Assembly (NCBI GenBank): GCA_025175895.1
Contig: JAKLTH010000288.1
Span: 1 to 64,000, forward strand
Source: Wurfbainia villosa
Taxonomy: Eukaryota; Streptophyta; Magnoliopsida; Zingiberales; Zingiberaceae
Reading direction: 5' to 3'
DNA: 64,000 bases
The notes below the pieces were generated by a model. It was not told where the DNA came from, did not search any database, and worked only from the letters and a program-made list of their open reading frames with translations. The translations under genes were made by a program, and so were the position numbers. The first letter of the stretch is position 1. Each line of letters opens with the position of its first letter. Of the stretch, positions 1 through 11,466 are shown one piece after another.

Positions 1-45
1 AGCAGATATCTAGTCTCATCTGAGCATCGCATACATGAGGCTTCC

Positions 46-1134
46 CTACGAAGCATAAGGAACCGCCTTCATCTCCTCTATCTCCTCAGATGATCTAGGA
101 CACATCTCCTTAGATAAAGGAACTCCATGCCTGAAAGGTAGAAAACCCTTCTTGGAGTTCTGCATGCTAAAACGATCCATAATCGTGTCTATGTATGAAA
201 CTTGGGATAAGCACAACATCCTTTTCCTGCGATCCCTTATAACCTTGATCCCAAGGATGTGTCCCACCTCTCCCAAGTCCTTCATATCAAACTGTTTGGA
301 CAACCATACCCTTACGTCCGATAACACCTTGATATTGTTGCCAATCAACAAAATGTCATCTACGTATAGTACAAGAAATACCACTACGTTTCCGTCACAT
401 CTCTTGTATACACAAGACTCATCCGGACTTTGAATAAATCCATAAGACAGGATCACCTCATCAAAGCGGATGTTCCAAGACCTCGAAGCTTGCTTCAATC
501 CATAAATGGACCGATTAAGCTTACATACAAGATGCTCTTTGCCCTTAGCAATGAATCCCTCTGGTTGCTTCATGTAGATGTTTTCCTCAAGACTTCCATT
601 AAGGAAAGTTGTCTTGACATCCATCTGCCACACCTCATAATCCATATGAGCTGCTATGCATAAGAGAATCCGGATAGACTTAAGCATGGCTACCGGCGAA
701 AAGGTCTCCTCATAATCGATACCCTCTTTCTGAGTATACCCCTTCGCAACAAGCCTCGCTTTGAAGGTCTCAACCTTCCCATCTATTCCTCTCTTTCTTT
801 TGTAGATCCACTTGCATCCAATGGTTTTTACACCATCGGGTGGTTCTACTAGCTCCCAGACCTGATTTGAATCCATAGATTCAATCTCAGCATTCATTGC
901 ACTTTGCCAAGATACTGCATCTTTATCTTGGATTGCCTCGTCATATGTCCAGGGATCAGGTTCATGTTCGTCAGGGACTAAATCAGAAGTTTCTCCCAAG
1001 AACATGAATCTATCAGGCTGTCTCACAACCCTCCCACTACGATGAGGTATCACCTGTGTATCCTCTGTGACACACGGTGCAGTGACATGTGGTATATCCT
1101 CTTGTACCGGTGGTACTAAAGAAGTGACTTCCAA
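46..1134 (-). pseudogene. copia reverse transcriptase, 362-codon open segment
   Basis: This is the integrase tail plus reverse transcriptase of copia element 1. The RT core shows MDVKTTFLNG at residues 171-180 with the first catalytic Asp, SIYGLKQASRSW near 209-220, and the catalytic YVDD at 257-260. It stops in frame after AVPYAS, where related polyproteins run on into RNase H, so this is an interrupted polyprotein and not a complete gene. The region before about residue 60 is the variable linker between integrase and RT. It would copy element RNA into DNA in virus-like particles if functional. Confidence 0.9.
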
Positions 1135-1370
1135 TTTTAACTCCTTCAGAACAATTTTACTCTAATGAAGCGCGGTTCATCCGTAGTCCTCCTCTAGAAA
1201 TCTGGCATTCGTACTCACGATCACCTTCTGATCTCTAGGACTATAGAACAAACCACCCTTCGTTCCCTTAGGGTAGCCAACAAACAAGCGTATACATGCG
1301 AGATTCCAACTTACCGGCATCTCGCCTTGGCCACATGTCTTTGGACTCCCCATATCGAATATGTCTCGGA

Positions 1371-1974
1371 CTAGGCTTTACTTGATCCACAATTCTCTGA
1401 GGGGGTAGAAGGCCGATTTAGATGGAACCAAGTTGAATGTATACATTCGTATCCGGCATACCCCCAGACCGAATCAGGTAACTCAGAATAACTCATCATC
1501 GATCTAACCATCTCCATAAGAGTCCTATTCCTTCGCTCCGCTACACCATTCTGCTGGGGTGTGCCAGGTGCAGACAATTGGGATTATATCCCAGCCTCTG
1601 ATAAGTAATTCCTAAACTCTCCCAAGAGGTACTCGCCACCACGATCATATCGTAGTGTCTTGATACTCTTACCTTGACGGTTCTCCACATGACCTTGAAT
1701 TCTTTGAACACTGTCAAAGCATTGGACTTGGCGCATCAAGTAAATGTATCCATATCTTGAATAATCGTCTATAAAGAGAGGCGAAATATTCAAAGCCACC
1801 TCTAGACTGGATAGACATAGGACCGCCCAAATCAGAATGAACCAATTCTAACACATCTTTGGCTCTATACCCCTTGGCCTTAAAAGGCTTCTTGGTCATT
1901 TTACCGTCCAAGCAAGATTCGCAGGTTGGGAGATCCTCCACCACTAATGAACCCAAAGGTCCATCAGCTATCAA
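1371..1974 (-). pseudogene. copia integrase, frameshifted
   Basis: Three overlapping reading segments together give an integrase. The first (1974 downward) has the zinc-finger tail CESCLDGKMTKKPF and HSDLGGPM with the first catalytic Asp. The second has DDYSRYGYIYLM and YDRGGEYL with the second Asp. The third has TPQQNGVAERRNRTLMEMVR with the catalytic Glu. The frame changes near 1714-1800 and 1577-1584, so no single protein can be made. The gap at 1135-1370 keeps homology to the integrase C-terminal linker but is not open. Confidence 0.85.
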
Positions 1975-2075
1975 CCTTTGAATTCTACTTAGGTTAATAT
2001 GACCAAGCCTTAGATGCGAAGATATGTTTGGTTCATCTTGAAGGTTCTTTTCTCTTATTGGAATTAGAAGATGAG

Positions 2076-2614
2076 TTATTTACTTCTATATGCATACATC
2101 GTGGGAGCTTTTGGTTCAAGAGTATACAAATTGCCAACCAATGTACTTGAACAGATAATCTCTCTATTTCTTTTTATAACAACTCTGTCATTAAAAGAAA
2201 CAGAATATCCATCCATAATCAATTTAGAAACCGAAATCAAATTCTTTCTAAATGTAGGTACATAAAGACAATTTCTCAAAACCAAAACTTTATTTCTATC
2301 AAACGATAAATGAACGTCTCCCACTGCAATAGCTACTACCTTTGTAGCATTGCCCATATGAAACGATAATTTCTCCTTCACTAGTCGTCGGGTTTCTGGA
2401 ACCCTCGCAAAGAATTGTAGACATGATCGGTGGCTCTGTATCTACACACAGTATCGGTAGATAACACCACTAACCATGTTTCAACGACTAAGGCAGAAGA
2501 TATACCTTTGTTCTGCTTTAGGTTGGGGAAGTCTTTCTTCCCATGTCCAGTCTGTTTGCAAGTGAAGCACTTGCCTTTCGGCTTCTTCACTCCTCCCTGA
2601 GGTCCACCCACCAT
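2076..2614 (-). pseudogene. copia gag zinc knuckle and protease remnant
   Basis: The upstream part (2381-2614) begins with a gag CCHC-type knuckle, CFTCKQTGHGKKDF, in which the final Cys is Phe. It runs into a degraded protease region, where ATDHV survives but the Asp-Thr/Ser-Gly active site is lost. The downstream part (2076-2381) matches the protease-to-integrase linker: LRNCLYVPTFRKNLISVSKL is typical of copia polyproteins. The two parts are in different frames. Confidence 0.75.
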
Positions 2615-3890
2615 TTTTGCTCCACCTTGTTTCTTCTTCTTCTTGCCTTTCGGCTTAGAAGTAGAAACCTTCGAGCAAATGGCTTCTGCCTAGGACCCGA
2701 TTCTATCCGAAAAGTTCCTTTTCCCCAATCATCCGCAGCCTAGGAGGACACTCATCGAGTTAAGACACTATCCAAATTTCTTTTCCAATCAATATTATTT
2801 GAGTACGTAAGTTTATTTCTTTTTAATATCACAGAAGTGGGTTTGAAAGCCATTTGAAAATCCTAAGAATCACAATGATCAAAATATTAGATTTCAAATA
2901 TTATTGATTCCTCAAAACAATAAAATTCAAATCAACCAACACCTCAAAACACCGAATATCGCATGCCACGATAGTGTGGGCGATACGAATTCTACATTTG
3001 CAAGAGGAGGTTTTACCCATTAATTTTATTATCTTGTCAACCTTACTTTTTGACAAATAAAATTAATAGTTGGTTCCTCTTTGGCCCTACAAATAAAAGC
3101 AGTGACTCCGATGGGGAGGATACTTTTATTTGCATCTAAGTATGCATTATTACACGATACTAAGGGAATTATTTTGGATTATGTGTCTTACCTCTGTGGA
3201 AGTACACACGCTCCTAGATAATTTCCTATAACCATTGACCTTGACTAGTGATCCGCAAACAAACCCATCAGCAGGAGGAAGGCACTCGAGCCGACGTGCA
3301 AGTTTGTTTGCATCATCACTTGTCAAATTGTAATGGAGGCCATGAATTTATAAAAATATCCCTCTCCCACTTAGTAATTTGTAATTGAGGAATTTTCCTA
3401 GCCTACGACATGCATATCAAACAAAAAGCAATAAATATGAAAAATAAATTATTTTCCAACTATTATGGCTTTTGTCTTCAATATGACTCCCGTCGCATCG
3501 TCATCTCGTCCGCTCCTCCTACGCCATGTACGAGTCATCCGGAGATCTGAGCCGAGACTAAAACTTATTTTAATTTACATCCATCGATCCTATACTCCAC
3601 GAGGGAGTGTACATGAAATCTAGATCGAAAGTAAAATAAAATAAAGAGTGGCTAAACAATGTCGTATTTAATTTATAAAAACTAAATACTAGCCTCGTCA
3701 ATCCCGAGGATTCAACAAAATAAATATTTACACACATATAATCACATACACACATATGGCCATAATAGTCGGATCTTATGCCTGCAACCAAAGAGTTAAA
3801 CTACGCATATCCTACTATTATCCAGCACATATAATATATGAAAAAGTGCATAAAAATTAACCGAATCCTAAACACACAAAACCGAAAACC
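2615..3890 (-). other. copia 1 region between PBS and zinc knuckle, no recognisable ORF
   Basis: About 1.3 kb where the gag N-terminal part would be expected. I see no recognisable gag protein in any frame. The DNA is AT-rich with short A/T runs. It is probably leader plus decayed gag, but this rests only on its position. Confidence 0.5.
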
Positions 3891-3905
3891 TTGGCTCTGA
3901 TACCA
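3891..3905 (-). promoter_or_regulatory. tRNA-iMet primer-binding site of copia 1
   Basis: Read on the minus strand it is TGGTATCAGAGCCAA, the standard plant copia primer site complementary to the initiator methionine tRNA 3' end. It lies two bases inside the LTR border at 3908. A second, shorter copy of the core sits at 3928-3940. Confidence 0.9.
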
Positions 3906-3907
3906 AT

Positions 3908-5845
3908 TGAAAGGTTTTGCCCGGAAGCTCTGATACCAATTGAAGGGATTTCCCTTGTCGAGTCCGTGAGGGGAAACTTCGCTTCCCCTTCACCTCGGTT
4001 GCTTTGGTGATCCTACAATGTCCCCGGATAAAAAAAAAATAATCCTAGACAAAAGGGATTACCAAAGCAACCAAGTCATCGTCGTACTATTCGTTTAGAG
4101 AGGTTACTTGAACAAACTAGTTGTTCAAGTGACCTTCCTCTATTCTACGAGTAGCCGCGGAATAGACGATGTCCGGATCACCGATTTTTGTGTTTATACT
4201 CGAGATCCAAGTATTATTTAGCCATTTACAGAAATATAACATGCTTATATTTGTAAAACAAAAACAAGCAATGAATAAAAGAGAAAGAAGAATAGGTATA
4301 CCTCTTGGTCTTCTAATGTATGACCTTCCTCCTTACGCGTCGTGTGGCGGCGATCCACCAAAAGTCGAAGCTCCTAGATCGCAAAACTTCCTTCCTTGCT
4401 TTTCCCAAGCAAGAGGAAGAAAAGAAACAATGTTTTTCTCCTTCCAAAACTCAACTAACAAAGAGCTATCAAAGCCCTTGCCGCCGGCCAACTAGAAGGA
4501 GAAGGAGATGGTGGAAAACTACCAAGACACCAAGGGAAACCCTATATCTTGTTTTCACCACCTAAGGATAAGAAGAAGGGGACTTTGGGCGCCGACCAAG
4601 GCTGGAAAAGAGATGGAAAAGGCTGCTGGACGTTGGCCCAAAGAGGAAGAAGAAGAGAGAAAGAACCTTCCTTATTTGGTGCCACCCTAGCCTCAAAACC
4701 CTAATCCCAATCCTATCTCAAATAGGATTGCTCTCACCAAACCCTAGCTCTCCTCCTATTCATCATGTCATCCACGACCACTCCCCATGCCCTCCTTTTA
4801 TAGAGTTAGGGATAAGTCATGAATTAATCTCCTCCATTGGTTCTAGGGATTTAATCTCAACCGTCGGATCTAGAGATTTAATCTCAACCGTCGGATCTTA
4901 GAGATTTAATCTCTACCAATGGATCTTAGAGTTTTGTTTCTATCCATTGGATCTAAGCTTCATGAGGTGTTAATAGGCTACATTAGGGACCATGAGGAGG
5001 AGTTGGGTCTTGGCCACCCATGGATCAAGCCCACATAAAGTCCGATCCACTAATGATGATTCAATCCACTAAAGGTTCATCATTGATCTACCTCACCAAC
5101 CCCCATATGATAATATGGGCTCCGTATATTATTTGTACATTTTATCCTCGTGTTTAAGATCTCGAATGTCCGTCGATTAATTAATTTACTGACCATTAAT
5201 TAATCAACATCTAACTCCTTGAGTAGTACCACTCAACCTTTTCATCATGCTGGACCAAGTCCACCTGCAGGGTTTACATGATGAACCTTATGAGCTCCTC
5301 AAGGGGACATCATCATCCTAATATATAGGACACGGTTTCCTCCTATAATCAACGACACACCATATAAATAATATCATCTCCCAACTTACCGAGCCTATCG
5401 ATTTAATCTATAAATCTCGCCCATTGGTAAATCAAAGAGATGAGTACTAAGTATATGTGCCCGTTATTATATCGGGATTAAGAGCATGTACTAAATAATT
5501 TCTGAGGTCCGATTCGATTATGTAGTCAGCAATAAATCGAATCACCTCTATGTCGGTCCTGCTCAATACACACAAAGTGCACTAGTGTGATTCTATGGTC
5601 AAGACAAACCAATACCAAATCACACTACAACCATTCTGATGGTTTGTCCAAAGTCATCTCGGTTGTGAGCCTTTACTTATACTTTCCAAGGGGCTGATAA
5701 CATGATCTCCTGTGTGACATCACACACCATGTTATCTACAATGTAAAGTATGAGACAATATTGCATAACCATAAAAATATACAAACAATGATCATGTGAT
5801 TCTTATTTAAAAATAAAGATGTTCATACAAAAAATAGACCTTTCA
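3908..5845 (-). repeat. 5' LTR of copia 1 (1,938 bp)
   Basis: On the minus strand it starts TGAAAGGTC and ends CCTTTCA, giving a 7-bp terminal inverted repeat with the canonical TG...CA. The inner border abuts the primer-binding site. If the inner border were instead placed at the second primer-like copy (3941), the LTR would be 33 bp shorter. The partner LTR is outside the window. Confidence 0.8.
4848..4940. repeat. short tandem repeat inside the copia 1 LTR
   Basis: About three units of roughly 32 bp built on 'agagatttaatctcaaccg' followed by 'tcggatct'. They drift in sequence and the last one reads 'accaatggatct'. The repeat lies in the LTR, so it may carry regulatory motifs, but nothing shows this. 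Confidence 0.7.
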
Positions 5846-5880
5846 GTATACATCCCTATAATTTCGAACTGACGAGAAAT

Positions 5881-5947
5881 AAGGTGGTGCTGGCAATTTT
5901 AATCCCACGAACACATTGGTCCTGGAAATTTAATTCCCAGCACCACG
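5881..5947. repeat. palindrome-array remnant of MULE-1
   Basis: Contains GGTGGTGCTGG and CCTGGAAATTTAATTCC followed by CAGCACCAC, the same palindrome family seen at 20650-21600 and 38809-41063. It is the part left next to the copia 1 insertion; the rest of the array, if any, lies beyond that element. Confidence 0.8.
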
Positions 5948-6544
5948 TATAAATCCCATCACAAAATCATAAAGTCGAAGTGGTTCACATATTTAAAAAG
6001 ATATATATTTCATATAATTGTACGTGATACTACACAAATTGGATTTACACTTTCAGATCCGACTAATGACATTTATGGCGATATACCTTGGTGTAGTTAA
6101 AATTTAAAACTAGATACTCTTACAACATATCCTACAATACGACAATCATAATTGCAAACAAAATTGTGAAAGTCGTTATTCTATTCCCCACCACGAATCT
6201 AAAGCTCCATATCTTGTTGCAATCTTTTAGGTACCCAAATAGAGGCTCTCAATGTATCGTATTATAAAATGCACAATCATAATGTAAAAAATATAAATTA
6301 TTAGTCCATTGCTAGCTTATAAAATATGGTATTTACAAAGAATATTAAATGTCTTACAAGAGCTTTATCTAGGACCTGGACTCGCACTAAACAGGAAAGT
6401 TTGCATTACATTTATCACCTGTGCCAGATGATCATAATGTGAAGGGTGGATCTTTTTAAAGAATTCAACTTGGGACCCAAAAAATTCTTATGAATCCTCA
6501 ATACACAAACGGTTTATTTAACTTCCTTAATTAAAATCTAATGC
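5948..6544. other. MULE-1 interior without a recognisable gene
   Basis: About 600 bp of AT-rich sequence between the Ulp1-like remnant and the palindrome fragment. No frame gives a protein I recognise. MULE-2 has no counterpart: there the array starts right after the Ulp1-like remnant. Confidence 0.4.
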
Positions 6545-6990
6545 TTATTGTTTCTTCAAATTGAGTAGTGTAAGCCTTCCTGACGGACCATGAGTTGTAG
6601 TGGATAAACTCGAATTTTCCAGTCGACTCCACTTAGTAGGTGCTCGATTATTGGACAAAATATGTATCCGATTGGATTGTGGGGTTTTAAAAGTTTGCTC
6701 GAATGCTTGAGCGCATATAATATTAAACATATCCTGTGTATAAAAAATCATCAAAACGGCTATAAAGTTTATTCCATGTAAAGGGCCAAAACTTCGAATC
6801 CATTTACGAATATTGAGTTATAAATGCTTATCACCACCTTGCACTCATCGGTAAGATCAAAATAAGCACTTATGCAATCCACATGTGTCAAAACATTCCA
6901 CTCCAAATATTGTAAGGAAAGAGTTCATGTATAAGTTAATAGCATCGGTCTTCCACACTAGTCCTCGCATCTTGTCACTATACAAGGAAA
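6545..6990 (-). pseudogene. possible Ulp1-like protease remnant in MULE-1
   Basis: Around 6580-6615 one minus-strand frame reads FEFIHYNSWSVRKAYTTQFE. The 'E-F-x-H-Y-N-S' pattern resembles the strand after the catalytic His-Trp and Asp of plant Ulp1 (C48) proteases. The matching place in MULE-2 (38716-38760) reads SEFIHYNSLSVRKAYTTQFE. Surrounding frames are broken and the HW and catalytic Cys are not seen here, so the family call rests on a short motif and on neighbouring DUF1985-like sequence. Confidence 0.4.
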
Positions 6991-7593
6991 GGGTTATTAG
7001 CAACTCTCAAAACATAAGAAGACTGTTATAAACAAAGAATATAAGACTGTCTTACTCTATTTTTTTAGTTTCATAAACACTCCAGTTGGATCCATCTTAA
7101 GGTGAATTCTTTATAAAACTCTGTATACAAAATAAAGCTGTGGGGATAGAAATATTTTGTCTGAAAAATAGAATTTGGACAAGATAACTTATGCTCACCT
7201 CAATATCCTCGCCTTGACTTGCCGAGTGTTGGTTGTTTGTCAGTGGAGACTTGTGTGCGAAGATTCAATATTTAGTTCACACTCCTCGATAATTGATTTC
7301 CCTTTTTATCCTCGGCACGACTCTGCTCAATATTTGGCTCAAGAGAGATATTAGGGTATCTTGAGGGATACTCAATAGTCTTCAGGACAATTTGAGTTCA
7401 ACTCTTCTTCTTTTAGGGATGTTAGCAAACCATGCAAGGGAGGCTTCTAAAGTTAGGGTGATACACCATGAAGAGTCATCTTGCACATAAACCTTCCACC
7501 TAGTGTATGCGGGGAGAAGGTTGTTTATGTCTACTTATATAATGTGATTGTAATCCCTCTACATCCCGGATTGTAAATTGATTGAGCTCCAGA

Positions 7594-7842
7594 TTAAACA
7601 TCATTTTCAGCGATTAATGCTTCTTTTTCAGAAATTATATTATCCCTTTCACTTATCTCGTTGTCCTTCCTGTTCCTGACCTCCTCTAACTGTTGAAGAA
7701 GCTCATGTATTTTCTTTTCTTGTTCTTCGATGATCGCTTCCTTAAGTAGGGAGGTGCTTTCAAAGTTACACCTTGCTTCAACTAGCTTGGTGCTTAGAGT
7801 AGAAACTATTTCTGCATTCTCATGGCATACTGGACACGACAT
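7594..7842 (-). pseudogene. coiled-coil segment of the MULE-1 cargo gene
   Basis: An 82-codon open segment rich in Glu, Lys and Ile, including IIEEQEKKIHELLQQLEEV, predicting a coiled coil over most of its length. MULE-2 has the same segment at about 37490-37690 on the opposite strand. It lies between the DUF1985-like part and the Ulp1-like part, so it is probably the linker of one cargo protein. It has no start context and no independent function can be assigned. Confidence 0.6.
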
Positions 7843-8435
7843 TCCTCTTCGTCCACCGAGTTTGGGTTGAGAGTTGATCCGAAATTCTAGGTGGAGAAGT
7901 GTATGTAGATCTGACTATTGTCTTGACATTAGATCAACAATGATTTTATCGTAGGAGACCATCTACCATCTTCTTAACCCTTACATTTGTGGAACTCCAC
8001 CTCTATCTCAAAGATTCTTAGTGCACATGAGGCGTGTGAAGGTAGGATACACAAATGCTCACACCTCCATCCCTGGAATGACAAGATTAGTTGTGAATAG
8101 ATCGATTGATCTATACTATTGATGGACCACATAAAATATATTCACTCACGCCAATTGTTAGAAACCCTAGCATTGGTCTCAGAAATCCACCGTGACCTCG
8201 CTTTTTGGTCGCAATGTCACTCTCATACCAATTGACTCCATTTGAGGAGCCATGTATGATAAAGTGCTTCGCACCAATCAGACTGCTAAGTTATCAAAAT
8301 CCTCTACACAATCTATAAGTGATCGCAGGTATTCTAGGCTTCGCTGGTGGTAGTAAAAACACACAAGAGAAAAGTATAAAATAAACAATGACAATAAACT
8401 TTTGCATCCTAAATTATCTGGAGATTTGGAAGTCT

Positions 8436-8760
8436 TCACAATTCCTCCAGATGCTTGTTAGAACAATCGGCTTCCACAAAATATTGCAAATATAGAGGAG
8501 CTTCATTATTCATAGGAACTATAAGTCCATCATCTGGTAGACCAAGGATGAGGGAGACATTCGTCTTTGTGAAATGCAATTTCTTGTTGTGGAATATAAA
8601 ATATTTCTCCCTATCAATTATCAAACATATTTTGAGCGAGGACATGGGTAATATCCGGAATGTCCAAAACCCATGCAAAGGGAAGCTCGAATAAGCGTTT
8701 CTTCTTCCACACTCACACTTGCAATAAATTTTAAAGCACTTTTCCCATTCTCTTGGTTCT
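8436..8760 (-). pseudogene. DUF1985 / plant-mobile-domain-like remnant in MULE-1
   Basis: The minus strand reads a WVLDIPDI-like stretch, then KLHFTKTNVSLILGLPDDG, then NNEAP. The 'LILGLP' strand after a 'LxFTxxDV' stretch is characteristic of the domain that precedes Ulp1 proteases or forms plant mobile domains in many plant transposon-derived genes. At least one frameshift splits it. The homologous DNA in MULE-2 is at 36500-36790. Confidence 0.55.
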
Positions 8761-8926
8761 TCCTCGCATCAAGGTTCTTGCATTGAAAATACTACATTAG
8801 GTTACTGAACCAAATGCATTGTACAATTTTAAACTTAGATGAAATGGACCTATCGAAATGAAATATGGTGTTGAGATGTTTGAACTAGCACCACTTAGGA
8901 ATTAGTAGTCACCATTATGACATGGG

Positions 8927-11088
8927 TAATAATAAATCTAATTTATTACAACACACACACCACACGCATGCATAGTACAACATGTGTAGACATAATCATA
9001 GTTTCAAATTTTGCAATAAAAGGAAATTTATACTATGTATATCTGACGTATCACGTGTAGCAGGAAGGGCATCAACCGGAACGATCCTCGCTAGAATCGT
9101 CTCTATCCATATCCACGCCGAGTATCTTCAGGATGACTTCACAAAGTCACGAGCCTCGTCTTCGTACGGGTTACTAGCCTCGTGTTGAAGACGATGTGAT
9201 CGAGAGAAGATCACGATCCGAATCAAAATTCGGATCCAAAATGAGTCCTCAAAAACTCGCTTCTCCGGAGAGGTATTCGTCAACCGTTTGACGAATCCTT
9301 CGTCCTCCACCTACGAGGATTACCCGAGATCGAATCCCCGACAAGGCTACCACTGTCGGAGCTCCAAACGTCGTCCAAATGATGCTCCGACAAGAAGGAA
9401 ACAAGCTGTCCAGAAAATTGGACAGCTTTGGTGGAGGAATAGGGGCCGGCCAAATAAGGAAGGTTGAAGCTCACCTTGTCGCCGGACCCAAAGGAGATCA
9501 CCGGAGCTCCTCCGGCAGCAGCTCGATGCCGGCAAGGGGAGAGGACGGCAGCTACTGGACGCCAGCAAGGGGCTTTGGGCGGTGGTGGGCGGCGGCAAGA
9601 AGTTGGCGCCGACCACTTGGAGAAGAGGGAGAGGGTGGGCGGCAACTTTAGGGTTGCAAGGATTAGTGCTTAACAAAAACCCTTAAGCCCTATTTTATAG
9701 AGAACAAATTCTCTTAATGGTTATTGGATCATAACCAAAAGTCCGTTAACCCGCTCCATTAATTTAAGTTAAAATAAACCAAACCATGATGGTTTATTTT
9801 AAGTTAAAACGAACCGAACTAACTTTGGTTCATTCGTTTAAAACAAACCAAACCCCTTTGATTTATTCTCCTCCATTAGATTAGAACTAAACCAATTTGG
9901 TTCATCCATCATGTCTTCATAAGACATGGCCCATCCACGCTTCCATTGCGACTGAAACGATTTCATGCTCACTCCATGTTTGGTCCAACCAAACCTAGTT
10001 TCTCTCAGTCTGAGAATCTCATTCTCAAGCTCGTTTTAAATCCTTCGGATTACGCTCGTTGTGTGTGTGACCAAATATGTTCTCGATTTATGTTGGTCAT
10101 CTATAATTAACCATTAATTATAGAACGATCATGAGTGACACCTAGTAGTACATCATGATCCCCAATTAATCGAAAAGATCAATGGTTGATCCAGAACTAT
10201 TTATGAAACCCTTCAGCAGCTCCAATGAATCGTGCCCCATTCCTTTCACTCATCTTATACCCACTTGGTTCAGGACATGATCTACAGTGTCAGTCCCCAC
10301 TAAGTTGACTACATCACACCTAGCCCAAGTATCATTTCCTCGTCCTACGGATTCTAGTTACTGCACATGTATCGAAGAGTACCTTACTCTAAACATGTAA
10401 TGCTTTGGCCAAAGACTTTAGTAACAATCCGACGAGAGGCCATGGGTATACATCTCCTCGCAAGGAGTGGTGAATCCTTTATAGACTATTCAAACACCTT
10501 CGATCACTTCGACTTATACCCAATCATCCCGGGTCCACATCTCCTCAGAGATGCTTGCTTAAGATGTCAAAGCATAAGTCTTTATGATCAAGATGACTTG
10601 AATACCGCAAGTCAAAGGAACATCGCACTTAAGATGCAGTAAGAACTTCATTGACATATCTATATATGCAGAGAACCATATGAAGTCTTACGGTTGGTCA
10701 CTCCAATGAACTAGTTACCATAACTAGCATCCACGATTAACTCCGGACATCACAATGTCTCCAGCTAGTGAGAATCAACTGCTTGGATACACCAAGGAGT
10801 ATACCTCGTGCTAGTCTCGACAGAATTGATGGCGTCCAAATCCATCAATTCATCGACTAGGGATAATTCTGATACATCACAATTACACATGTAGAGATAC
10901 TCACTAGTTGTGATCCAATCACAAATTTTCTCATACTGTGAATCGTATCGTGGATATTCAGTAAACGAGTTTAAGATCTAATCAAATACATGAAAACATG
11001 TATACTCAAATAGTGAATCTTCATTTATCATATAAATGGTTCAAACATAAGGCGATTGCCTTAGGACATCTCTCATATATTACTAAAA
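8927..11088 (-). repeat. 3' LTR of copia 2, outer end truncated
   Basis: Matches the LTR at 16150-18309 almost base for base, with differences that are mainly transitions. The first 74 bp of the partner (16077-16150) have no counterpart here, and the flanking DNA is MULE-1 sequence. The inner end reads TTTTAGTAATA where the partner begins TGTTAGTAATA, so the TG is lost. The GC-rich reading frames inside it occur in both LTRs and are not genes. Confidence 0.9.
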
Positions 11089-11102
11089 AACTCCCACTCG
11101 GC
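11089..11102 (-). promoter_or_regulatory. polypurine tract of copia 2
   Basis: On the minus strand GAGTGGGAGTTTT directly precedes the 3' LTR. A GAGTGGGAG-type tract at this place is typical of plant copia elements and primes plus-strand DNA synthesis. Confidence 0.7.
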
Positions 11103-11238
11103 CTAATGTCAATCGCTACGGTATCCAATACCATAGGCTCTAACATGACCCTCAAACTTACTTTGAGGTAAGACCTTAGTCAAAGGATCCATTAAGTTCC
11201 TTTCAGTGGGGATTTTCTCCATTTGTATTTCCTTCCTA

Positions 11239-11466
11239 CTAATGATCTCTCTGATCAGATGATAGCGGCGAAGCACATGTTTGGATCATTAATGAGACCA
11301 CATCAAGTTCAGAGATCAACTTCTTGATCCAAACCGCTTCCTTTGCTGCTTCCAAAGCTGCAATGTATTCTGCCTTAGTGGCAGAATCCGCTATAGTGTC
11401 AAGCTTGGAACCTTTCCAACTTATTGCGCCTCCATTCCAGGTGAATACATACCCAGACTGAGACAT
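11239..11466 (-). pseudogene. copia 2 RNase H, internally deleted
   Basis: Starts SQSGYVFTWNGGAISWKGSK and contains ADSATKAEYIA, the RNase H signature of copia elements. After ELDVVSLMIQ the frame shifts. The following DNA still carries a piece reading KHVLRRYHLIREII in another frame. The normal stretch between these parts is missing, so the domain has an internal deletion and should be inactive. Confidence 0.85.

Larger units (their letters stand above)
1..5845 (-). mobile_element. Ty1/copia LTR retrotransposon 1, 3' part beyond the window
   Basis: On the minus strand, from high to low coordinates, it reads LTR, primer-binding site, leader, zinc-knuckle/protease, integrase and reverse transcriptase. 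The order PR-IN-RT defines Ty1/copia. RNase H and the 3' LTR lie left of position 1. The coding region is broken by several stops and frameshifts, so it looks non-autonomous now. It is inserted in MULE-1: just outside the LTR, at 5846 onward, the MULE palindrome sequence resumes. The target-site duplication cannot be checked because the other end is missing. Confidence 0.9.

Noticed and set aside
9280..9676. GC-rich open frames of 90-121 codons on both strands, repeated at 16504-16897
   Set aside because: They lie at the same place in both LTRs of copia 2, overlap on opposite strands and resemble no known protein.
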